From: Promethearchaeota archaeon
GTDB lineage: Archaea; Asgardarchaeota; Lokiarchaeia; Sigynarchaeales; SOKP01
DNA length: 13,022 nt
Reading direction: 5' to 3'
Assembly (NCBI GenBank): GCA_014729315.1
Contig: WJKD01000355.1
Coordinates: forward strand, 1-13,022
Shown: positions 1-7,355 of the stretch, piece by piece
Numbering within the stretch: the stretch's first letter is position 1
Layout of the letters: every line of letters begins with the position of its first letter
The notes under the pieces: generated by a model
What the model saw: the letters and a program-made list of their open reading frames with translations, nothing else
Told to the model about the DNA's origin: nothing
Databases searched by the model: none
Made by a program: the position numbers and the translations under genes

Positions 1-2
1 GT

Positions 3-377
3 ATATTTAAGGGGAACCTTGCATCATCAAAGCAATTACATGAAGCAATCATTACAGTCCGCAACAAACACATTGCGCACTCAGAACTAAAAATGGAACG
101 CTCAATTGTAGGATGTCAACTTGTAGAAGATCACAATTATGGGAAACGCCCGAGTTTAATAATGACTACATTAAGGGTGCGCCGTCATGTGCCCAATAGA
201 GAGCGCATTAAAGAACTAGAAAACCACTGTAACTTGATAGTGAATGAAGTGATTCAGCCAAAACTTTTAGAGAGCGTTCGTGCTTTACGAGAGCAATTGT
301 TAAAAATGCCATCAGATCAGATTGATAAATTCAAAGACTTTGGTGTTGAACAACCGCTGATTGACCATCTTCTGTAA
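3..377 (+). CDS. HEPN-like protein, 3' end only (5' end outside window)
   Basis: The reading frame is open from position 3 with no stop before TAA at 375-377, so the ATG at 93 is probably internal and the gene begins upstream of the window. About 124 residues are visible. Near the start of the visible part is RNKHIAHSELK (visible residues 20-30), an R-x5-H arrangement typical of HEPN-like helical proteins and of many small defence or abortive-infection proteins, in which the R and H form an RNase active site. The rest is helical and charged, with no other motif I recognise. The SIR2-like gene starts 82 bp downstream in the same direction, so the two may share a transcript. Which HEPN subfamily it belongs to, and whether it is a nuclease, cannot be decided from this fragment: non-catalytic helical proteins also carry RN-x-x-x-AH motifs. 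Confidence 0.6.
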   Translation: MFKGNLASSKQLHEAIITVRNKHIAHSELKMERSIVGCQLVEDHNYGKRPSLIMTTLRVRRHVPNRERIKELENHCNLIVNEVIQPKLLESVRALREQLLKMPSDQIDKFKDFGVEQPLIDHLL

Positions 378-459
378 CGAATACAGTTAATTACTAAATT
401 TGAACTCTACATAGAAAATTCCGACCAAAATATTGGCATAACAATAAGGAAAGTAGTAG

Positions 460-1554
460 ATGAATAATGTATTTATTTTAGGTGCAGGAGCTTCAAAAGA
501 AGCCGGAGCTCCAGTTATGAAGGATTTTCTAGATAAAGCTGACGAAATATACAGAATTAATAAAAGTGACCCAAATGTTTATAAATCCTTTAATGATGTA
601 TTTGATTCTCTAACTGAATTACAGACGATATATGCAAAATCTTACCTTGATTTAGATAATATTGAAGTACTTTTTGGTGCAATTGAAATGGCTAAGCTTT
701 TAGAGAAACTAGGAAAGAGAGATGTTGAAAGTATCAGGAATTTAAGAAATTCAGTTGTAAAGCTGATTGTCAAAACATTGGAATTTAGCATTAATTTCCA
801 AGTTCGAGATGAACAAATCCTACCTCCCCATATATACGATCAATTTGTTAAAATGCTATACAAAAATGTTGAAAGATCGGATCAAAACATCATAAATAAG
901 TATTCAATAATTACTTTCAACTATGACATGGCATTAGATTTTGCTTTTGATTCTAATTTGAAATATTATGATTATGGGCTGAATGCTAAAATACCTGATG
1001 ATCATTGCCCTTTACTAAAATTACACGGTTCAATCAACTGGGGAATGTGTAATGAATGCGATACCATAGTACCTCTCAAAATTAAACAGCAAAGTTTCAT
1101 TCACCCATATACTAAAGAAAAAGGATACACTAATTATTTCATAGGATCGGCTTTAAATCAAAATTCTCATGATTGTAATAATCTTTTAGATGATATTCCA
1201 GTTATAGTTCCTCCGACTTGGAATAAATCAACTTACCATTTTCAAATAATCAATGTTTGGAAAAATGCAATTGAAGTTCTGCAAAATGCTGAAAACATAT
1301 TTATTATTGGATATTCACTTCCAGAAACGGACGCATTTTTTCGATATTTATTTGCATTAGGTACTGATAGTTTAACACGTATTAAAAGTATTTGGATTTT
1401 TAATCCAGATTATGATGGTACTGTTGAATTAAGATTTGAGGAATTAATTGGTAAAGGGATCGGGAATAGATTACATTTTGAAAATAAGAAATTTAGTGAA
1501 GCAATACCAATTTTAGAAACAATATTGAAAGGCAAACTAAGCTATTTAAAGTAG
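460..1554 (+). CDS. SIR2-like domain protein, putative NADase effector
   Basis: A 364-residue protein of the bacterial SIR2-like class (SIR2_2 type) common in anti-phage systems. The N-terminal Rossmann nucleotide-binding motif ILGAGASKEAGAP (residues 6-18) is present. The catalytic set follows: TFNYD (152-156, Asn154 and Asp156) and KLHGS (187-191, His189). A single CxxC (Cys197, Cys200) sits where zinc-binding cysteines occur in relatives. The C-terminal IIGYSLPETD (282-291) is typical of this family. No extra effector or sensor domain is evident beyond the core, and no membrane segment. Defence proteins of this class usually deplete NAD+ after phage sensing, and the intact Asn/His pair makes that plausible here, but deacylase activity cannot be excluded. 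AAGGAAAG at 446-453 places a Shine-Dalgarno about 6-9 nt before the ATG. It may act alone, with the HEPN-like gene upstream, or with the methylase cluster beyond 2441, from which it is separated by a minus-strand gene. Confidence 0.85.
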   Translation: MNNVFILGAGASKEAGAPVMKDFLDKADEIYRINKSDPNVYKSFNDVFDSLTELQTIYAKSYLDLDNIEVLFGAIEMAKLLEKLGKRDVESIRNLRNSVVKLIVKTLEFSINFQVRDEQILPPHIYDQFVKMLYKNVERSDQNIINKYSIITFNYDMALDFAFDSNLKYYDYGLNAKIPDDHCPLLKLHGSINWGMCNECDTIVPLKIKQQSFIHPYTKEKGYTNYFIGSALNQNSHDCNNLLDDIPVIVPPTWNKSTYHFQIINVWKNAIEVLQNAENIFIIGYSLPETDAFFRYLFALGTDSLTRIKSIWIFNPDYDGTVELRFEELIGKGIGNRLHFENKKFSEAIPILETILKGKLSYLK

Positions 1555-1782
1555 TGTAAGCATGGCATAAATTGTGTATTCAACCGAAAAGAGGGCAGCT
1601 ATTGAAATAAAAAAATTTGTTCGTTGGGGAAAATTCAAATTGATAATTTACGTCCGGTAAGTTGAATGCCCTTTTTCAGCTGATAATGTCGTTATCTTTT
1701 AATGGGGAATTAATGGGTAGATCCACTTCCGGGATTTTTTAAATTAATTATAGCCAAGCATCAAAACACTTCTAGGTTTATA
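1555..1782. other. Intergenic region with interlocking inverted repeats
   Basis: No open frame looks coding in these 228 bp. Two pairs of complementary segments occur: ATTCAAC (1578-1584) with GTTGAAT (1661-1667), and GAAAAGAGGGC (1586-1596) with GCCCTTTTTC (1668-1677, one bulged base). Because they occur in the same order on both sides, the pairs interlock rather than nest, so in RNA they could form a pseudoknot or alternative structures, or neither. No clear rho-independent terminator (stable hairpin plus T-run) follows the SIR2-like gene on the plus strand. A weak ATCC/GGAT stem followed by TTTTTT lies at about 1721-1740. Confidence 0.3.
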
Positions 1783-2121
1783 TTAGTATCTTCTATTCCT
1801 CTTCAACTGCGTTTTTTTGATTTGCATTGGTTTTTTAATTTTCATTCTTTTTTTTACTTCTTCCAGGTAGCGGGCGATGCTGCTTTCGGAGAGGACGAAG
1901 CCTTTTTTGCCATATTTGTCTGATAAAAAGCTACGGAGTCCGCCGGCATATTCAAAGGCTATTTCGTCGCCGCAACAATCGTATAGACAGGCATGCGAAA
2001 CCTGATCCAAATCTAAATTTTCGATGTCGGTTTCCTGGGATGTCATTTCGTTGGAAAATACTTTGCCGTTTACGAGGATCTTATAACCTGTGGTGTTCGG
2101 TATGACGATATATTGTTTCAT
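1783..2121 (-). CDS. Hypothetical protein, orphan minus-strand gene
   Basis: The only convincing minus-strand gene, of 112 residues if it starts at the ATG at 2121 (MKQYIVIPN...). It has a beta-rich first half (GYKILVNGKVF), a middle with DCCGDEIAFEYAGG (cysteine pair plus acidic residues), then a helical segment and a strongly basic tail rich in lysine and arginine (KKRMKIKKPMQIKKTQ). I do not recognise the family. The local base composition (about 1850-2060) looks richer in G+C than the flanks, which supports real coding or a separate origin. The frame stays open upstream to a GTG at 2214 and an ATG at 2205, which would add about 30 residues. I prefer 2121 because a hairpin followed by a T-run lies in the extension and GGGAG occurs 12 nt upstream, though that spacing is long. 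It points away from the methylase cluster, so it is not part of that operon. The basic tail could bind nucleic acid, but that is a guess. Confidence 0.5.
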   Translation of the reverse strand: MKQYIVIPNTTGYKILVNGKVFSNEMTSQETDIENLDLDQVSHACLYDCCGDEIAFEYAGGLRSFLSDKYGKKGFVLSESSIARYLEEVKKRMKIKKPMQIKKTQLKRNRRY

Positions 2122-2159
2122 GGTTTGAATTGGCTCCCATTTTGTGCGGTGCATTTTGG

Positions 2160-2193
2160 AAAAAAGCTTGCGAATGTTTTGAACCTTCGCAAG
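2160..2193 (-). terminator. Hairpin followed by T-run, minus strand
   Basis: CTTGCGAA (2167-2174) and TTCGCAAG (2186-2193) form a perfect 8-bp stem with an 11-nt loop. Read on the minus strand the hairpin is followed by CTTTTTTCC, the layout of a rho-independent terminator or attenuator. It lies about 40 bp upstream of the preferred start of the minus-strand gene, so it could end a short transcript coming from the AT-rich divide or attenuate expression of that gene. It has no matching T-run on the plus strand. Confidence 0.4.
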
Positions 2194-2301
2194 GTGGCAA
2201 TCCATTATAAGCACATGGATATGAAAAGTTCATGCGCTCCTGCCGGAAATAATCTGCTTCAATATTTTTCAAAAAAATTTTATATTTTACAAAAAAAACA
2301 T

Positions 2302-2330
2302 TTGATTATTTGCTGATATTTTTATATTAT
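2302..2330 (+). promoter_or_regulatory. Candidate sigma70-type promoter for the methylase operon
   Basis: TTGATT (2302-2307) and TATTAT (2325-2330) are separated by 17 bp, about 110 bp before the methylase ATG. The -35 matches TTGA of the consensus and the -10 is TA-rich. In sequence this AT-rich such matches arise by chance, and shifted alternatives exist, so the position is tentative. That a promoter lies somewhere in 2270-2440 is much more certain than this exact site. Confidence 0.25.
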
Positions 2331-2440
2331 TATATCTACATTTCATTATTATATCATACATTTAAGTCAATCATTATAAATATTTTCATCTCTGCATTTA
2401 TTATCTGAGAATGTTATTGATTTAGTAATAATCATTAAAC

Positions 2441-5182
2441 ATGAAAGACAGTATGGAAATCAGAGAACTTATCGATTCAATCTTCAAAGATCCTAATATT
2501 AAATACGAGCTCTCCGAATTTGAAAATCTTAAAATTGATTATGATAAAGAACTTCAACTCATTACAAAGCCAGGTTCCGGGAGAAATACTGGGAAAACAA
2601 TCTATTATTTGAAAACACTGGCGCCTTTTCATTCAGGAAAAGAAGAGATTCAAATATTTGTTGAGGATGGAAAGTCAAATCCTGAAGAGATAGTAAGGCA
2701 GCTTTGGGTGTATAAGCTTTTGAAATATTATAATTATTCTCCAGATCAAATTGAGCTTGAAAAGCCAGTTGTCTACGGTTCAAGATCAGAAGAACGTGGA
2801 TATGCGGATATTTTGGTTTACTCAGATAATGAAAAGATAACTCCAAAAATAATTTTTGAGATAAAAAAGCCCAAAAGAAAAGATGGGATTGATCAATTAA
2901 AAGGCTACCTAAATGTTGAAGGCTCACCTGTAGGCGTTTGGTCGAATGGGAGCGACCGACTTATTTTATACCGACCTTACCCGAAAGAATTTGATGATAC
3001 TTTATCTGAAATACCAAGAGAAGATCAAGAACCGAAAGATGTTATAGAGCAAAAGCGAACTCTGGCTAAATTAAAAACTGAATTTAATTTCAAAATGATC
3101 ATTCAAAATTTGGAAGAGCTCGTACTTGCGGATAGTGGGGTCGATGAATTCAATGAAATTTTCAAGCTGATTTTCGCTAAAATATGGGATGAAAAAGAAG
3201 CTGAGGAAAACCATAGGGATCGTCCGAATCAGCAACTCGAGTTTCAGAAAACAGATGATCCGGAAATGACTTATGAACGAATAAATCAGCTTTTTAAAAA
3301 GGCTTCCGAAGAGTGGCCAGGTGTCTTTGAGGATAATGAAAATATCAGACTGAGGAAGGATCACCTTCAAATTTGTGTTGGTCCTTTGGAACCTGTAAGA
3401 TTATTAGGCTCAAATTTACGGATAATGGATGATGCATTTGAATATTTAATTCCAACTGAAGCCAAAAAGAAAAAAGGACAATTTTTTACGCCTCGATTTG
3501 TTATTGATATGTGCGTTCGGATGCTGAATCCCCAAAAAGATGAATATATTATGGATCCGGCATGCGGTTCAGCAGGATTTTTATTGCATGCAATGGAATG
3601 GTGCTATCCGGCAGATGGGGCTAAAGAAAGAGAGCTAAGAAAATTTAAGTATGCATCGAAGTACTTATGGGGAATTGATTTTGAAACTCGTGCTTCCAAA
3701 ACATCACGTGCGTTGATGCTGATTGCCGGGGATGGGCACTCAAAAGTGTTTGGTCCTGATGTGAATAGCTTACAGCCTAAAACATGGTTTGCTACATATT
3801 CGGGCAGGCAACTGATGGATCAATTAAGAGCTGAAAAGCTAACGAAAAAAGCTATTCCGTCGAGTGCCGTATTAAATGAAGAAAGTAAAGCCTGGGATTA
3901 TTTTGAGGAATTGTCGTTCGATATTATTCTGACAAACCCACCTTTTGCCGGTGAAATTAAGGATCGGCAGATTTTAGAACATTATGATCTTGCAAAACCG
4001 GCTTTAAAAAGAGCAAAAGGTAAACAACCAAAAGAAGAACGAGATGTACTATTTATAGAACGAGTCATTAAAATGCTCAAACCGGGCGGACGTGCTGCGA
4101 TTGTATTGCCGCAGGGCAAATTCAATAATTCATCGTTAGCATTTATTCGTGAGTGGATTTTGCGCAAAGCCCGGTTACTGGCTGTTGTTGGATTACACCC
4201 CAATACATTTAAACCACACACCGGCACTAAGACCTCAGTCTTGTTTATCCAAAAATATACTGAAAAAGAATTGAAGAATATTGCAAATGTACAACGAGAA
4301 GTGCAGGCGGCGTGCCCGAATTATGCGGATCAAATTGAAAATCTCTTACAGAAATACGAACAGGATTTAGAAATTCCAGAAGAAGAAATACCTGAAAATG
4401 TTTTAGAATTGATATTGGAAGAATTTGCGGAACCAGAACAAGAAGTAATCCAGGAAATTGTTGAGGAGGAACAGGATGAGGAAGAAACAGAAACAGATGA
4501 AACCGGATCGGTTGATTTGGATGATTTGATTGAACAAGCAGATGAAAAAATTAGTGAGCTGAGAAATCAACTAATTAAAGTTAAACAAAAATTAGCGGCG
4601 CTCGATGATGAAGTGGACGCAATGAAAGATAAACAACAGAGCGAACTGGATATTTTAAAAGAACAGAAGACGGACCGCAAAATTATAAGCGATGTTCGGA
4701 CGGAATACAAGAAAAAAATTAAAGAGGTGAAAACCAAACAGCGAGATATAAAGAAAGAACTCCGTTCCGAGATAAAGCAATTAGAAAAAGAAATTCCAGA
4801 AGCGGAATACGAACGCAAGTTACTCACCACAAAAGGCAAGCTCCAGATTGTACTTGAAGATGCAGATTTATTGCAAAAGTTAAGCGACCGCTTTATTGAT
4901 GCGGAAGTGGCAAAACGGCTGGATTATCCTATTTTTATGGCAGTGAGCGAGCGGGGTGGAAAAGATAGCAGCGGTGCATACGAATATCAGTTAGATAAAA
5001 ATGGGAACATTGTTGAAGATGAATTTGGTAATCCGATAATCGATCAGGATTTAGTAAATTACAATATTGAAAAAGTTAAATTTAAGGATATAGATATACT
5101 AAAGGACGGCGAACTTTGTATTGCTGAAGCATTTATTAAAAATGCGAATCAAATAGAATTAAGTTTTTGGATAAATGAATAA
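2441..5182 (+). CDS. Type I-like adenine methylase (HsdM-like) with fused N-terminal PD-(D/E)XK nuclease domain
   Basis: A 913-residue enzyme, far longer than a typical HsdM of about 500. Residues ~55-180 resemble the HsdR N-terminal nuclease domain (HSDR_N_2 type): Asp123 in YADILVY, Glu140 and Lys142 in FEIKKP, and Gln152 in DQLKGY give an intact D-ExK-Q set. Residues ~320-605 are an N6-adenine methylase: GQFFTPR (346-352), SAM-binding DPACGSAGF (372-380), catalytic NPPF (499-502) and TGTKTSVLF (594-602). From ~605 to ~805 there is a very acidic stretch (EEEQDEEETETDET, 675-688) followed by a long lysine/glutamate coiled coil. The usual methylase ending resumes at YPIFMAV (829-835). A nuclease-methylase chain paired with a separate S gene recalls type IIB enzymes such as BcgI. 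The next gene, the S subunit, begins inside the stop codon (TAATG), implying translational coupling. There is no clear Shine-Dalgarno; a second ATG at 2453 is an alternative start. Confidence 0.9.
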   Translation: MKDSMEIRELIDSIFKDPNIKYELSEFENLKIDYDKELQLITKPGSGRNTGKTIYYLKTLAPFHSGKEEIQIFVEDGKSNPEEIVRQLWVYKLLKYYNYSPDQIELEKPVVYGSRSEERGYADILVYSDNEKITPKIIFEIKKPKRKDGIDQLKGYLNVEGSPVGVWSNGSDRLILYRPYPKEFDDTLSEIPREDQEPKDVIEQKRTLAKLKTEFNFKMIIQNLEELVLADSGVDEFNEIFKLIFAKIWDEKEAEENHRDRPNQQLEFQKTDDPEMTYERINQLFKKASEEWPGVFEDNENIRLRKDHLQICVGPLEPVRLLGSNLRIMDDAFEYLIPTEAKKKKGQFFTPRFVIDMCVRMLNPQKDEYIMDPACGSAGFLLHAMEWCYPADGAKERELRKFKYASKYLWGIDFETRASKTSRALMLIAGDGHSKVFGPDVNSLQPKTWFATYSGRQLMDQLRAEKLTKKAIPSSAVLNEESKAWDYFEELSFDIILTNPPFAGEIKDRQILEHYDLAKPALKRAKGKQPKEERDVLFIERVIKMLKPGGRAAIVLPQGKFNNSSLAFIREWILRKARLLAVVGLHPNTFKPHTGTKTSVLFIQKYTEKELKNIANVQREVQAACPNYADQIENLLQKYEQDLEIPEEEIPENVLELILEEFAEPEQEVIQEIVEEEQDEEETETDETGSVDLDDLIEQADEKISELRNQLIKVKQKLAALDDEVDAMKDKQQSELDILKEQKTDRKIISDVRTEYKKKIKEVKTKQRDIKKELRSEIKQLEKEIPEAEYERKLLTTKGKLQIVLEDADLLQKLSDRFIDAEVAKRLDYPIFMAVSERGGKDSSGAYEYQLDKNGNIVEDEFGNPIIDQDLVNYNIEKVKFKDIDILKDGELCIAEAFIKNANQIELSFWINE

Positions 5183-6546
5183 TGGCTGTTTTGAATAAGA
5201 TTACTCTATTTGATACATTTAAAGAAAATCGTTGGGCGGCTGAATTTTTTAATCCTAAATATGTATTTGCACCAACGAAGAAATATAAGTGGGTCAGAAT
5301 TGGTTCAATATTAAAAAAGTGTCAATATGGTTTATCTATCTCAATGAATGAGGATAATCATGGATATCCAATATTTAGAATGAATGAAATTGACAACTGT
5401 TTTCTCACTGTTGCTAAAAAATATGCAAATATATCTTTCAAAGAATTTAAAGAATATAAATTAGAAATTGATGATGTAATTTTTAATCGAACAAACTCAT
5501 TTGAATTTGTTGGTAGAACGGGCATATTAAAAGAAGATACAGATTCTGTTTTTGCATCTTATTTGGTTCGGATAAATCCAGATAAACAATATATCTTACC
5601 TGAATTTTTAACAATTTATCTGAATACACCGTTTGGGATTGGTCAGACAAAAAGACGTGCAATGCACTCAATAAACCAAGCAAATGTAAGTGCTGCCGAA
5701 TTAAAAAGAATTTTTATTCCTTTAATTGATATCCCAACTCAGGAAGACATTGCTGAATTAGTAAATAATAGCTTCAATTTAAAAAAAGAATCTGAAAAGT
5801 TGTACAATCAAGCCACCGAGTTATTAGAGCAGGAATTAGGATTGGATAAATTTAATCTTAATGAATCTTTAAATTATACGAGCACATTTTTCGATATAAT
5901 CAATAGTCATCGTATTGATGCTCAACATTATAAGCCAAAATTCGCACAACTTATACATCATTTAAAAAACCATTTTAAATGTGTACGTATCGGAACAATC
6001 GCTTCATACAATCAAAGAGGTGTTCAACCAATTTATGTTGAAGATGGTGATATAAACGTAATTACAAGTCAACACATTACAAATACTCACTTGAAATATG
6101 ATGAATTTGAAAAAACAAGTAATGATGAATTTTTAACTCATCCCGAAGCCAATGTTAAATTAGGAGATATCTTAATTTATACGACAGGAGCCTACATTGG
6201 GACGACAAATCCTTATTTAAGTAATGAAAAAGCACTGGCGAGCAATCACGTTAATATTCTGAAAATTAAAGAAAACATTGATACAACTTACTTAGCTTTA
6301 GTATTGAACACGACGATAGGAAAATTACAAACTGAAAAGTACCAAAGAGGAAGCGCACAAGCAGAATTGTATCCAAATGATATAGCGAAGTTTATCGTGC
6401 CAATCATAGATGAAATGAAAATGGAAAAAATCGGTAATTTAGTTAAGGAAAGTTTAACAAAATTGAATGAAGCTAAACAACTGATACAGCAAGCTAAATC
6501 AAAAGTCGAAAAATTAATCGAACAAGCGGCTAAACACTATGAATGA
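5182..6546 (+). CDS. Restriction-modification specificity subunit (HsdS-like)
   Basis: A full-length 454-residue S subunit that should bind DNA and direct the upstream methylase/nuclease to a bipartite target. It is built as two similar halves. Each opens with a comparable segment (NRWAAEFFNPKY, residues 16-27; HRIDAQHYKPKF, residues 243-254), then a target-recognition domain introduced by VRIGSI or VRIGTI (38-43 and 268-273). Each recognition domain ends near an I-x-x-F-I-x-P-x-I-D element (KRIFIPLID, 175-183; AKFIVPIID) before a helical conserved region (about 185-225 and 415-454). Both halves appear intact, so a split recognition site with two unrelated half-sites is expected. The ATG overlaps the upstream stop by one base (TAATG), and the gene runs 8 bp into the next one. 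The recognition sequence cannot be deduced here. Confidence 0.9.
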   Translation: MAVLNKITLFDTFKENRWAAEFFNPKYVFAPTKKYKWVRIGSILKKCQYGLSISMNEDNHGYPIFRMNEIDNCFLTVAKKYANISFKEFKEYKLEIDDVIFNRTNSFEFVGRTGILKEDTDSVFASYLVRINPDKQYILPEFLTIYLNTPFGIGQTKRRAMHSINQANVSAAELKRIFIPLIDIPTQEDIAELVNNSFNLKKESEKLYNQATELLEQELGLDKFNLNESLNYTSTFFDIINSHRIDAQHYKPKFAQLIHHLKNHFKCVRIGTIASYNQRGVQPIYVEDGDINVITSQHITNTHLKYDEFEKTSNDEFLTHPEANVKLGDILIYTTGAYIGTTNPYLSNEKALASNHVNILKIKENIDTTYLALVLNTTIGKLQTEKYQRGSAQAELYPNDIAKFIVPIIDEMKMEKIGNLVKESLTKLNEAKQLIQQAKSKVEKLIEQAAKHYE

Positions 6547-7186
6547 CATCAATGAACAAATTAAGCAGCTTGAGCTATTATTGCAAAACATTAGTAAAGA
6601 ATTAAAATCATTGCAGCCAACTGAAACGCTGGTAGAAAAGCAAAACCAGCTTCACGCCATCGAAAACACCATCCAAAAATTAACAAAAGACAATGTTCCT
6701 ATCCCTAACGATTTACGAGAATTGAAGCTGAAGCTTGTATATGAAATTGAGCAATTACCGGATATCGAAGAAGCAAAAAAACGACTTGCTTTGGTTTTTA
6801 AGGATTATCAAGAAATTTTTCAGCCGGCAGCAGTAAAGAAAAGGACATTGAAACGCCGTAAAAGAAGAAAAAGAAGAAAGAAATTGGGTAGACGAATCGA
6901 AGTTATCGATTTACTGAAAGCTGAGATTATACCAAAAGATACAGTTATTTTTCGAACTTATAAAGGAATTCGATATGAGGCGCAAATCGATAGAAACGGT
7001 AAAATTGTTACAACCTTTAATGGCAGGGTGCAAATGTTTGATTCTCCCAGTGCCGCTGCAGTGACGCTAACGAATTTAAGCCAAAATGGATGGAAATGGT
7101 GGTTTGTTTCCATTGATGGTAAAAAGCGAGAGTTAGACTATTATCGAAAGGAATATATAAAAAATGAAGCTAAAAGAAGAAGATAA
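6539..7186 (+). CDS. RAMA-domain protein with shared N-terminal module and polybasic linker
   Basis: A 215-residue protein in three parts. Residues 1-90 are helical and contain the IPNDLRELKLKL motif (55-66), which recurs in the products of the genes at 10887 and 11836. Residues 100-119 are an almost pure Lys/Arg run (KKRTLKRRKRRKRRKK). Residues ~120-190 match the RAMA fold: VIDLLKAEIIPKD, then Y-x-A-x-I-D-R-N-G-K, then SPSAAA (169-174) and NGWKWW (183-188). RAMA (restriction-associated adenine methylase-associated) domains occur fused to or beside DNA methylases and are predicted to bind DNA carrying modified bases. Here the domain may read the mark made by the upstream methylase, with the basic run adding nonspecific DNA grip. 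The start codon lies 8 bp inside the S gene and the 3' end overlaps the next gene by 23 bp, so it belongs to the operon. No catalytic motif is visible. Confidence 0.75.
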   Translation: MNDINEQIKQLELLLQNISKELKSLQPTETLVEKQNQLHAIENTIQKLTKDNVPIPNDLRELKLKLVYEIEQLPDIEEAKKRLALVFKDYQEIFQPAAVKKRTLKRRKRRKRRKKLGRRIEVIDLLKAEIIPKDTVIFRTYKGIRYEAQIDRNGKIVTTFNGRVQMFDSPSAAAVTLTNLSQNGWKWWFVSIDGKKRELDYYRKEYIKNEAKRRR

Positions 7187-7355
7187 AAAGATTTTGAGAG
7201 AACTTTGTGATGAATATAAAATTCGGTATGAAAAAGTAGTCCGATTATTAGAAACAGTCAGAGAGTACGAATTTAAAGATCGCCGTACTGGTATTTACGA
7301 TGCTTTAAAAGAAATCATTAAATCGGACATGACAGGAGTGAGCCATGAAGTTTAA
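7164..7355 (+). CDS. Small DNA-modification-system-associated protein
   Basis: A 63-residue, charged, mostly helical protein lying between the RAMA-domain gene (23-bp overlap) and the DndD-like gene (11-bp overlap). That placement and AAGGAA at 7148-7153, about 10 nt before the ATG, argue that it is translated. Its pattern, E-L-C-x-x-Y-x-x-x-Y-E-K-V, L-L-E-x-x-R-E-Y, then K-D-R-R-T-G-I-Y-D-A-L (residues 38-48), resembles small proteins I know as encoded immediately before DndD-like ATPases in DNA modification and restriction clusters. Its biochemical role is unknown to me; a structural subunit or adaptor for the ATPase is the simplest guess. No metal-binding or catalytic motif is seen. Confidence 0.7.
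   Translation: MKLKEEDKKILRELCDEYKIRYEKVVRLLETVREYEFKDRRTGIYDALKEIIKSDMTGVSHEV

Larger units (their letters stand above)
2122..2440. other. AT-rich divergent intergenic region upstream of the methylase operon
   Basis: Apart from the hairpin at 2160-2193 this 319-bp stretch holds no supported gene. Short frames in it (for example minus strand from 2272 or 2233, plus strand 2113-2316) overlap each other, lack family features and look like chance. From about 2270 to 2440 the sequence is almost entirely A/T, as expected for a promoter region driving the operon rightward and possibly the minus-strand gene leftward. I see no tandem repeats, tRNA or clear operator palindrome. Confidence 0.5.

Noticed and set aside
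2081..2316. Short open frames on both strands over the hairpin region (minus 2272-2081, plus 2113-2316)
   Set aside because: They overlap one another and the minus-strand gene, lack recognisable features and well-placed ribosome-binding sites, and have compositions typical of chance frames.
1555..2440. CRISPR array or tandem repeat in the intergenic divide
   Set aside because: No regularly spaced repeat units are present here or in 12511-12863.
2579..2599. GSGRNTGKT near the N-terminus of the methylase as a possible Walker A motif
   Set aside because: The first glycine is not at the required spacing before GKT (a serine is there), no Walker B follows, and the segment precedes the nuclease fold.
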